Assembly: GCA_945859605.1 (NCBI GenBank)
Contig: OX243819.1
Coordinates: 5,409,507-5,473,506 of the forward strand
Direction: 5' to 3'
Origin: Lumbricus rubellus
Lineage: Eukaryota; Annelida; Clitellata; Crassiclitellata; Lumbricidae
Length of the DNA stretch: 64,000 nucleotides
The first letter of the stretch is position 1. Every line of letters begins with the position of its first letter. The translations under genes were made by a program, and so were the position numbers. The notes under the pieces are model-generated. The model was not told the DNA's origin. It worked only from the letters and a program-made list of their open reading frames with translations, and did no database searches. Positions 42,301-54,300 of this stretch are shown piece after piece.

Positions 42301-45300
42301 TGGGCTCTATCCGCTGTCAGGAAGGGACGGTGTGAGGGAGGAAAGGAGCGGAGGGAGGGGGAGGGGGATGGGGAGAGTCTTTTCTGCCACAGCAACGCGT
42401 GGCCGGGTACAGCTAGTTACAAATAAATATTTTAAAACAAATAAATTCGCTACAAAAGTTTATAATTTGAATGTCGCTGAAACTGTAACTGAAATAGCAG
42501 AATAACTGAAAAATCTATGTCAGTTAACTGTAACTGAAACTGAAAAATAAAAAATAGATAACTGTAACTGAAACTGTAACTGAATAACAATGACTGTATA
42601 ACTGAAGAATCAAAAGAAGTTAACTTGAAAATAAAACAAGTGCTTTTTTCTTACTTACTTATTGAACGGAAATTCTACTCTACTACACGTTAAGTTCTCT
42701 ATGTTCATTTCACTTCCGGTTCCTGTCCCTTTCCTTTTCTTTTCCTGCTCAGGCTTCGTTGGTAAACTGTTAAACAATCAGCCACCGCCATTGAAGCGCT
42801 TCAAGCTCCTATCGCAGGATAACCGGACCAGAAGCTTCTTGAGTTCAGCATTAAGAACGTCCGGTATCGATGGGGAGCTTGATCGATACTTGGCGGAAGC
42901 AACCATCTTCAACGGTGACCTAGATAATGGACTGTCCTTCTGGGTGGATCGACAGAGCTCCTATCCATCTCTTGCCCTGATTGCAGAAGACTTTGTATCC
43001 GCGCCTGCTTCACAAGCATACGTTGAGCGCGTCTTCTCAGTTTGTGGGGACTTGTGTGCAAGAAAGCGAAACAGATTAAGTGTAAACCTGGAACGTCGTG
43101 TGTTCCTTAAAGTCAACCGACAATATGTAAAATCAGATTGATCTCCTTTTCAACTTTCTGGGAACTTTGCGCAATATGTGTGACTGTGATCAGTGTTTTA
43201 GTAGTTGTGACGTTTGAAAATACACGTAATAACTGTAACTGAAACTGTAACTGAAAAATAAAAAGTAACTGAAACTGAAAATCTCATTGCAGTTAACTGT
43301 AACTGAAACTGTAACTGAAAAATAAAAAATAGGTAACTGAAACTGTAACTGAAAAACCATAACTGAAATAACACTGCCCATGTCTTTACCGGTGTGTGTA
43401 TATATGGCGGCCGAGAGTGAACTGCGATTTTATCATTGGATTTCCTATAGATTTAACTAGATTTCAAAAATTCATATAAAATCGCCATGTTATCTAAACA
43501 ACAAAGACTAAATATCCTGAAAATTTCATAAAATTATCTGTGTGAATTCCAAAACATCAAAAACAAGGTCACCCCAGACGTCTTTGAAATTCAATATCTT
43601 CATAACTGCTGCTGAAAGTTAGCATCTAGTTTCCTCTAATATCATATATTAAACATTCTGTAAAATTTTCTTTGAATTCCGAGATGATTTAGCTGGAACT
43701 TTCTGAAAAAAATTTTGAATTGAGATGGAATGACCCATAGTATAAAATTTTAAATGTGAACAAATGCGTTTGAAGCATTTAGAAAATGAGCAAACATAAC
43801 AAAATTCTAGACAGTTTTTTTATAAAAGAACCGTCAAGGAGCATGACCACTAAGGCAGAAAATGATGATAATATTACTTAGCGGGTTTCCTGTTCATTCA
43901 GGCTCAAAAAGAATCAAGAATTAAATTGAGAAATAAATTAAAGGCTGTTAGGGATAAGTTTTAATTAATGAAACAAATATCTTAATTATAATTATTCTTA
44001 TAATAGTCTTTTTATAATTGATTTATAGGTCACCTTTGATTAGGCTCGCCATTTAAGTTAGCAGTCCGCGAGCTCCAACAAAAAAACTGTTGCTGGTCCG
44101 TGATCTCCAGAAGTTTGAGAACCATAGGGTTAGAGCACTCAACCTGTAAGGTCACAGCAAGAGACAGAGACAGAGAGAAAGAGGCAAAGAGAGACAGACA
44201 GAGAGAGAGTGAGAGACAGAGACATAGAGAGACAGACAGAGAGAGAGAGTGAGAGAAAGAGGCAAAGAGAGACAGACAGAGAGAGAGTGAGAGACAGAGA
44301 CATAGAGAGACAGACAGACAGAGAGACGAATGGTCCGTGTGTGAGGAACTGGAAGTTTAAAAATGTCCTTTGCTCACAATTGCTCTGTTTTACTTTCTTA
44401 ATTGCAGTCTTTGTTTTTCGCTGCAGCTTTGTTAGTCAACTGTTGTATCTTGAAGATTTGGATTTGATAGCCTCTGGTTCAGGGGTAACGTAACTACTTT
44501 TTTACTTTGTTTTTTAAATTTATTCTGCAGTGTTTTTAAATGTTATGATTTATGAAATGTTTGAAACTAGCACTTGACTGAATGTTATTTAGACCAGAGG
44601 TTCTCAACCGGTGTGTCGCGACACACTAGTGGTGTGTCGCTGGTGTGTCGCGAAGAATTGGTGTGTCGCGAATTCACGCAGCGTAGGCTACTTTTCAAGT
44701 TTTCCGTGACAGTAATTGGACTGTTTGAGAACAGCGTTTAGTTTCGGCAGTGGTTAGCTGTCTTCATTCCGTGTTTTCATTCTTTGCCTTGAGCTATTAG
44801 GGTGGCTTGGACTACGCAGATAATTGATGATAACTGTCATGCTCTTTTTTACTTAAAAATTGTTTTATGTGGATACCCTATCATGTTCATTTGTTAGTCT
44901 CGTTAATAGGTAAGGCCCAAAGCTTAAAGTGTCCAGGGTCTTCTGGCTAAGTTGCTATACGCAACTGTATGCACCGTTATAGCACTCACAAAACCTATTG
45001 TACCTCGGACATCTTCTAATTTGTTTTAAATACACTGTTCATTGCGTTACTGTTAACATTAAATATTTGAACCATTCTGGAACTGAATTGTCGGTGGCAT
45101 CTATGAGGGGACTATTTAACAAAGGCTGTTTTACGGTCCTTACTTACTCATCTGTTCTAGGTTAATTAATTTTCTAGCAATCCCGAAGATAGTTTCACTA
45201 TGTAGAGCAGATTTTTACCTATCCAAGCATTGTAACTTTGATGGCTTCCCACGAGGGGACTCTGAATGCTGCCCTTTTGAAAAATGGTCAACATCATGTT

Positions 45301-48300
45301 TATTTATGCTATTCTTATACGCATTGCCCATTAAAACTCTTACTTTTGTGGTTAAACAATTATTTATAGGGTTCTTTTTGGCACCTAAAATGTTTTAAAG
45401 ATATTTTCACACTTGAATTTATTGAAAACCAAATTTGTGTATAGGAGTCCAAATTTGCAATTTTTTTAAATTTCTCGTTAATTAACGTTACCAACAAGCG
45501 CCTAGTTTTGGAATAGCCGGTCACATATGAGAACCTCATATTGCCAATCAGTTGCTTTAACACATTGACCGCCTACACGCCATGTTAAATGACTGGCTGT
45601 ACTACGAGCTAACTGGTAGTAGGCGGTCAACGTGTTAAGGACTAGTTTAGCCATCAGACTACATGAAATTCTCTTATTCGCAGAAGCTGAATGTTTTTCA
45701 GTTGTAGGCGACTAGTTGTGTGAACTTGTGCTGATGTTTTGTACAGGATGGAACAGTGAAGCTGTGGAACTACAGGACAGGATTAGAGATTTCCAGTGTG
45801 GACTGCATGTCTCATATTGCTTTGATGCCACCAAAGAAATGCCAGAGTACAGGGCCAGTGAATGAGACATGCTGTCGAGGATTAGACGTGAAGTGCCTCG
45901 TCTACTGCAAGCAACGGAAATTAATCGCTGTTGCATTGGAAGGGTATATTATTTACATATATATATATACATAAATATATATATATATATATAATTTATA
46001 TATATATAATTTTTTATATATTTATATATCAATAGCAAGCAATGTCTTAACATTTGAACTTATGATCAGTGACAGCTGTTCAGACCTTTTCATCTTCTGC
46101 TAACTTACTAACTGGACACATTAAAAAATTGTAATTACGAACTTCTTACCCTAGATATGCTTCCTCATTTACTGCCCAAGTGCCCAGTGATATTTCAGTT
46201 CTAAGAGAAAGTCCCAATTTTGGTTCTAATTCAGTTCAAAAGGATCAAATATATTTCCATTCTAATTCTATTCCCAGTCCAGTGAGATGATTTGTATTTC
46301 ATATATAGAGTGCTTCTGAATCGTTGCTTTTGCTTACGAACCCATGCCACTTAAATCTCTACATATTATTATTATTATCATTATTATTATCAGTATATCT
46401 CTTTGCCTGCACTAAATCTTGTTTCTATCACATTCGGGTAATACGTCACATCAGGTCGGCCCTGACTATGGTCTCAAGCCATTGCCTCTTCTCTCATCTC
46501 CTCTCGCCTTGATTATGCCAACACCATTTTTGTGGGTCTCTCAGACGCTGAGCTCAACAGGCTGCAACACATCTAAAACTCCTTAGTGCGGATAGTGCTG
46601 CGTGTCCCAATTAGGGATGTTAAACGATAACCGGAAAACCGGTTACCGGTTCTGAATCCGGTAACCGGTTTTAATAATTGACCAAACGATAATCGTATTA
46701 TTTTTTATATCATTATTGCAGCGATAATTACCAGAAATGACCCAAAAATTACGCATAATGCTTAGATTACATTCGAACTTTCATCCCATATTTTCATCAG
46801 TCTGTCCGTTGAGTGCATCGATATCTATATTTAGAATTATAGATGAGCGTATAATATAATGCAGGGGTTCTCAACCGGTGTGTCGCGACACACTAGTGTG
46901 TCGCGAAGCGACCGGAGGTGTGTCACGTAAAAGTGGTGTGTCGCTGGTGTGTCGCGAAAGAATTGGTGTGTCGCGAATTCTCACAGCATACAGCCGTCGT
47001 TCTTGCATTACGCTGACTTGTTCACTTTAGCAGTTTGGCAGGCGTAGGCTGTGAGAATATAGGCTATTCGAAGGACTTCATTTAGGCTATCTATTCCGGT
47101 TGCTCCCTTAATCGGGAACAAAACCACAATGTTTACCTTTATAAACCCACATGCACTCCCTATGTAGGCCTATAAGACGTCAGCGAGCGCACCGACTAAA
47201 CTTTTACCCAATGCTGTAACCTTCGAAAATAATGGGGGAAATTATCATGAAGAAACAAAAAATTTGCGATTCTAAAACTGATGACGCGGAAAGGTTGTTT
47301 GCGCATTCAGAGCGTGACAATTTACCATAATAGGCCTATGGTAAAAATATATATTAGGCTTATATTATAAGAAAGGTGCACAAGATCCAGGGACCCAGAA
47401 GTCCAAATGGCCCGGTTTTTTAATAAAAAAATTACTGTATAGGCCTGCGCATTCCAGTTTCCGTTACAAATTTGAAGGCGTTTAGTTTCGGTATAGGCCT
47501 AGGCCCTATAGTGTTCAGCTACCTTTATCCCATGTTTTCTTGTTTTGCCTTGAGTTACCGGAGCTAGTGGTTTGGAATATGGACAATTTATGGTTTTTAA
47601 AATCTAAAACTCACATAACTCATATAAATATTATATCTATTTTCATTCGTTAGTCTCAGTTGTAGGTAGGGCGTAGGTCCTATACGTGTTGTAGACTGTT
47701 GTACTCACAAAGCCTGTAGATCCTTACTATGATCGATACAATCAATGAAGAGTCATAAAACGACTAAATTCGTAAATTTAGATTAGTAAAATTTTGAATG
47801 TTGAATGAATATTTAGAATATAGAAAGCACTCAGTGTCAACATTCATTCATTAAAATTCGTAGCAGTTTCAAATATAGAAAGCATTCAGTGTCAACATTC
47901 ATTCATTAGCCTAAAATTTGTAGCACTTTCAAATAGCCTATATTATATATAGGCTAAGCTGGCTTAGGCCTAGTTTAATTTTTTTAACGATATTCACATG
48001 ACGATTACATGGTGTGTCGCGAAATTTCGTTGCAAGTTTAGGTGTGTCGCGCGCGAAAAAAGGTTGAGAACCCCTGATATAATGTCTATGTATACGTCTG
48101 TCTGAAATTCATGTGCGGTCTGATCTCCAATCGGCTGAGTTATCAAACGAACAGAGTTGCAACCGGCCCTTGCTGTCTGAAGATTGCTATTGGACGAATA
48201 TTTTATACCTACGTTTTTTACTCTATGTAAATTTTGCTAATCTATTCCTAGATCTATGGTCTGTTTATTCCAGTTGCAGCATGGTCGGAAATCGCTAAGT

Positions 48301-51300
48301 TTCGATTTGTTTTGTAGAGTTCCTTTTTGTTTTGTAAAGACAAAAGACGTGTTTATTATGAACATCTTTTATTTATTTTGTATTATGAAGATTTAATAGA
48401 AACATACAGTGTAATTATGTCCATTTTGTATCTCTAATTAGAACTAAAGAATTCGTTGTGAATACTTGATTTCGCGTGTACACACTTTGCATTACATAAT
48501 TGCCTACATAGATTGCTTTTAATTATATCGTATCTAACATTTCCGAGAGGCAATAAAAAAAATCGGTAACCGGTTTTAAACCGGTTTTTACAAACCGATA
48601 ATCGGTTTTAAGAAAAAAACCGATATTAGCATCCCTAGTCCCAATACAAACTAGTTCCTCAACCCTTCTCCATCAATTGCACTGGCTTCCTGTTCGGTAA
48701 AGGATAAAATTCAAATTGGCATGTCTCAGCACCAACACACCTTCCTACCTTCAGTTAACGTGATTAAATCAACAGCCCTAAATAATAATAATAAGGCCAG
48801 GCCACGGCATCGACGGCGGGCGTGGCAGCCGAGATTGCAACGGAAAGGAAAAACACTAAATACGCCGCTCTTGCAAACACCCACTTTTTTGTCCCTCTTG
48901 CCCTTGAGACTCTAGGTCCCATTTGTACTATTGGTCTCGACTTTTTGTCAGATTTAGGCCGCATTCTATCATTGTCTTCCGGTGATCTCAGAGAGACCTG
49001 CTTTTTGCTGCAACGCCTCTCTATTACTGTTCAGCGCTTCAACTCGGTGGCCTTTCGATGCACTTTAGCTGAGTCGAAGCCAGAGGACATGTAACTATAG
49101 CTATAGCTTTTCTAGTTTTTTGTATTTCCTGTTATTGATATGTTTTCTTGAAGATATTAAAAGATAATAATAATAATATAAATTTTAAAAAAATAATAAT
49201 AATAATGCACTGCTGAGATGGTGAGCTGCAATTCTTGCCAGCAAGCATTGTCCCACAACCAGTGCTACGGGTTGTTTTGTCCTTTATCAGGCATATTGTT
49301 CTTCTAGAATTCCCATTGTCATTCCTTGGTGTAAGAATAATGGTTGTTAGATGCACGAAATCTATCACTTCACCCAACTCTGAATCACAGAAAATGATTT
49401 GCCATTCTTGTCTTTATTTGCCACTATGGGTGTAAAACACAGTTGTAAACTGAAACACATCATCTACTTTGAGATCTGTTATTCTTTTGTTTTATGCATG
49501 CATAAATAACTGTAGAACGTTGCCTTAGGTATTGGTTAATGTGTTTTTGTAGAGCAGATCCATAACTTCAACAGAATTTTTAATGCACTTACATTACTGC
49601 CACATTTTGCCTGTGTGGTGCTTGGAAAGGATGTAGATCAGAGGTTCTCAACCTTTTTTCGCGCGCGACACACCTAAACTTGCAACCAAATTTCGCGACA
49701 CACCATGCAATCGTCATGTGAATATCGTTAAAAAATTTAATTAGGCCTAAACCACTTAGCCTATATATTTGAAATTTCTACAAATTTTAATGAATGAAAA
49801 TTGACACTGAATGCTCTCTATTTTCTAATTATTCTAACATTCAAAATATTACTAATCTAAATTTACGATTCTACGACGTTTTATGACTCTTCATTAATTG
49901 TCTGTCCTGACAGTTAGACCTAATGAGCTTTTTGTTTCTGGTTTTTCTTTGGATCATAGTTAGATGAGGATCCACAGGCTTTGTGAGTACAACACGTATA
50001 GGGCCCTATCTACAACTGAGACTAACGAATGAAAATAGCCATAGGCCTATTTGAGTTTGCCTATAATTATGAGTTTTAGCTTTTAAAAGCATAAATTGTC
50101 CATAGTCCAAGCCACTAACTCTGATAGCTCAAGACAAAACAGGAAACATGGGATAAAAGGTAGCTGAACACTGCCGAAACTAAACACCCTTCAAAACGTC
50201 GAATAATTGTAACGGAGACTGGAAAGCGCAGGCCTACAGCAATTTGTTTAGTTAAAAAACGGGCCATTGGAACTTCTGGGTCTGTATGTTGTAAATTGTC
50301 ACTCTCTGAATGCGCAAACAACCTATCCGCGTCATCGCTTGTAGAATCGCAAAATTTTTGTTTCTTCATGATAAAATCCCCGTTATTTTCGAATGTTACA
50401 GCATTGGATAAAATTTTCATCGGTGCGCTCGCTGACGTCTTATAGGCCTACTGTAGTCTATATGTCTGTAGTCTACGTCATGTAGGCCTACAAAGGGAGT
50501 GCCTGTGGGCTTGTAGGGCAAACATTGTGGCTGCTCCCGATTGAGATCAAATGTAATAGGTAAATGAAGTCCTTCAAATAGCCTATAAGCTTATTCTCAC
50601 AGCCTACGCATGCCAAACTTCTAAGTGAATAAGTCAGCGTAATGCAAGAACGACGGTTGTATGCTGTGAGAATTCGCGACACACCAGCGACACACCACTT
50701 TTATGCGACACACCTCCGGTCGCTTCACGACACACTAGTGTGTTGCGACACACCGGTTGAGAACCTCTGATGTAGATTGTAGAAGTTGCAATTTGCATTG
50801 GTAACATGCAAAGGCTTTATTTACTTCAAAGTTTTGGGTTTCACCATCATTTAAAAGCGATATGGTGTTATCACTTTATATTAGGTGTTTTTTCATTCAT
50901 ATTTCATGAGTTTTGTACTATGTGTAATCGTGTATGGTTATTCTATTTGTTAAATATACACAGTGGTCAGACACACACAATCCATTTTTCTTTCACATTG
51001 TAAGGTTACTCTGTTACATTATGATCACTAAAACTTTCCTCAGCAAGACTAGCTTAAAAGCAGCTTAAATTGTCTTAACGAATCAAACTGTCAAGGCAAT
51101 TCTATAATAATTTGTTAACGATTCAAGTTGTGTATGCATTGATTCTGTTTCTGGAGTCTACTATTTCTGAGACTCCTTCATGTGGAATTGGTTTAAATTA
51201 TGGTACACAAAATAAAGTCTAAACCCTTTGCGTGCCACCGATGCCAAATGTTTTAATTAATTATTATTTGTTGTAATGTAAAATCGAAATGATGTCGTTT

Positions 51301-54300
51301 GTTGATAAGTTTTAATGTTTGAATGTTTCAGACTGTCGTTGATTCTCTTCTTCAACGTAAGCGTTGATGGTGGAGAAATAATGATCTTATCATTTGCACA
51401 TAGAGCGTTAACATCTGGACGTGTGTTGGCCATCTCTGCGGACAATGGAAATAAGTTAGTGACAGTGGAAGGAAGCGACGACGACGATGATGGCGACAGT
51501 GTCATCGTGGTTGTCATCTACTGTTTAGATGAAGACAACGAAGGTCGCTTGCAGGTGAACAAATAGACGACTTCCCTCCTCTAAAGCATTCTATGCTGAC
51601 GTCGTCATACACAGTAGATCAGTCTAAGCACGGTCTTGACTTTAAATGTAGAAATAATAGACTGTCCGGCTATTAATCAAACTGTTGAAATTGTAATGAA
51701 GAAAGCTAAAAGGCCAAATGATATGATGACTAATGACCATGATGACAATTGACCATGATGACAAATGACCATGATGACAAATGACCATGATGACAAATGA
51801 CCATGATTACAAATGACCATGATTACAAATGACCATGATTACAAATGACCATGATGACAAATGACCATGATTACAAATGACCATGATGACAAATGACCAT
51901 GATGACAAATGACCATGATGACAAATGACCATGATGACAAATGACCGTGATGACAAATGACCATGATGACAAATGACCATGATGACAAATGACCATGATT
52001 AAAATGACCGTGATGACAAATGACCATGATGACAAATGACCATGATGACAAAGCTCAAAGGAAGTGATCCAACAATGAGAGGAATGGCAGCATCTGAACC
52101 TGCCTAAGGGACAGAGAACCAGAAGAAGAAGAAAGTGCCAAACCTGGCGATGCTCCAGCAGCAGCAACATTCATGTACCATCAGTAGTGTAATAGTGCAC
52201 CTACATTAACATTGATTCAACTTTAATTTTTGCAACTTTCACTATGAATTCTGACTTTCACTATGAATTCTGACTTTCACTATGAATTCTGACTTTCACT
52301 ATGAATTCTGACTTTCACTATGAATTCTGACTTTCACTATGAATTCTGACTTTCACTATGAATTCTGACTTTCACTATGAATTCTGACTTTCACTATGAA
52401 TTCTGACTTTCACTATGAACTCTGACTTTCACTATGAATTCTGACTTTCACTATGAACTCTGACTTTCACTATGAATTCTGACTTTCACTATGAATTCTG
52501 ACTTTCACTATGAATTCTGACTTTCACTATGAATTCTGACTTTCACTATGAATTCTGACTTTCACTATGAATTCTGACTTTCACTATGAATTCTGACTTT
52601 CACTATGAACTCTGACTTTCACTATGAATTCTGACTTTCACTATGAACTCTGACTTTCACTATGAATTCTGACTTTCACTATGAATTCTGACTTTCACTA
52701 TGAATTCTGACTTTCACTATGAATTCTGACTTTCACTATGAATTCTGACTTTCACTATGAATTCTGACTTTCACTATGAATTCTGACTTTCACTATGATT
52801 GCTGATTTTCACTATGAATTCTGACTTTCACTATGAATTCTGACTTTCACTATGAATTCCGTAACCACGTATTAACTAGGCAACATCGGGAGCCATGGTG
52901 CAACTGCACATTGAGTGAGTTTGTTTCTAAAGGGGTATGCATAAATGGGACTATACTGTAATGCTCTGATCTGTAAAGCAGACTTTGAAATTGAATCTAC
53001 CCATTCAGGTAACAAATGCAACAGGAGTATGGTGACATTTAGTTATGGCTCTTGAGCAAGAAAGTTGTCACCATTTGAGATTCGACATATTATTTTCGTT
53101 TATCATTCTACAGTAGTCAAGTGAAGTCTTCTGGAAACAAAAGCAGAATTACAACTTCATTATGAAAAGCTAAACAGATTTAATTATACAAACAGCTGAT
53201 TTGCATACCATAATACCTGAGCACATAATTAGAAAATAACATGTTGTAATCAAACACTACATTCATGTACATTTCAGTTTGACAATTACACTGCCCAACT
53301 GAACAGACCAAAGAGCCAATTAAATTTGCATGATTGTTGACTTGTGCCTAGGAAAAGAAATTCAATTTTAGAAGGATTGTGAAGAAGCTTATTCAAGATT
53401 GAGCATTGACAAAATATAGTTCAGTAACTACCTTGGTTGGAATTCAGGATTGGAAATGGAGCGACCCAGTTGCTAGTACCGCTTACAAGTGTTCGTACTA
53501 GCAGACAATTCCTACGTATATCAATGTCAGCAGATATGTCACCAACTGAACAGGAGTCTTTCCACACCAGGAATTTTATAATCTGCAACAAAAAAAGGAA
53601 CGTAGAAAGAATCTTGATGGTTCTCAGAACTGTGTGTCCAAACAATATGTGCATACATGACATTGACATGACTGTTGCAACATTTCCAGTTAACAATTCA
53701 TGAACAATAGTGTTGCATGTTATTGGGCAGAATATGTTTCATAGAATATAAAATATATTTGATCATTTTCTTTTGCTGTTGTTGCAGCTTTGTGACTAAC
53801 CACTAAAGCCATGATCAATCCCTCCAGATAAAACATTATACACTTGAAATGATTGTATCTAACATTTTACTCAGGCTTTTGATAACTGCATTTTATTTCA
53901 TTTGACCATTTTTTCAGAATATAATTTTAATGTAGTCAAATGCCATCGGACAACTATAGGATAGTTTACAGAGGCTCTATTTAAACATCATAATTAGACA
54001 TTTATTTTACGTATGTACATTTTCCCAATACTCTCCCTTCCCCCATATGCAAATTGCCTAAAGCCTGTGACCCCCATCCCCTCCGTGCGTACATAATATA
54101 TGGGCAGACCCTATTTGCATTTCTCTAATGTCTTTCAAGAAAGGTTTTGATTTATTTTTCTCTTTGATAGGTTACGCGATTAATTGATGGGTCGTCCTCC
54201 TCCTCCTCGTCTTCCTCCTCCTCATCCTCCCTGGGTCTGTCAGGAATTGTAGAGCAGGTCAACGAAGAGATGAAGCTCAACAAATGTATGGCCAACTGTT

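Larger units (their letters stand above)
46420..48780 (+). mobile_element. LINE reverse-transcriptase fragment split by nested hATs
   Basis: Left part (46420-46611): [40 protein letters not shown], decayed. Right part (48638-48780): a [14 protein letters not shown] stretch in a shifted frame. Removing 46612-48637 plus one copy of the 8-bp duplication restores continuity, so the LINE was present before the hAT insertion. Confidence 0.75.

Noticed and set aside
51719..52860. CRISPR array
   Set aside because: Repeats of 16 and 19 bp are contiguous with no spacers, no cas genes are present, and the genome is eukaryotic.
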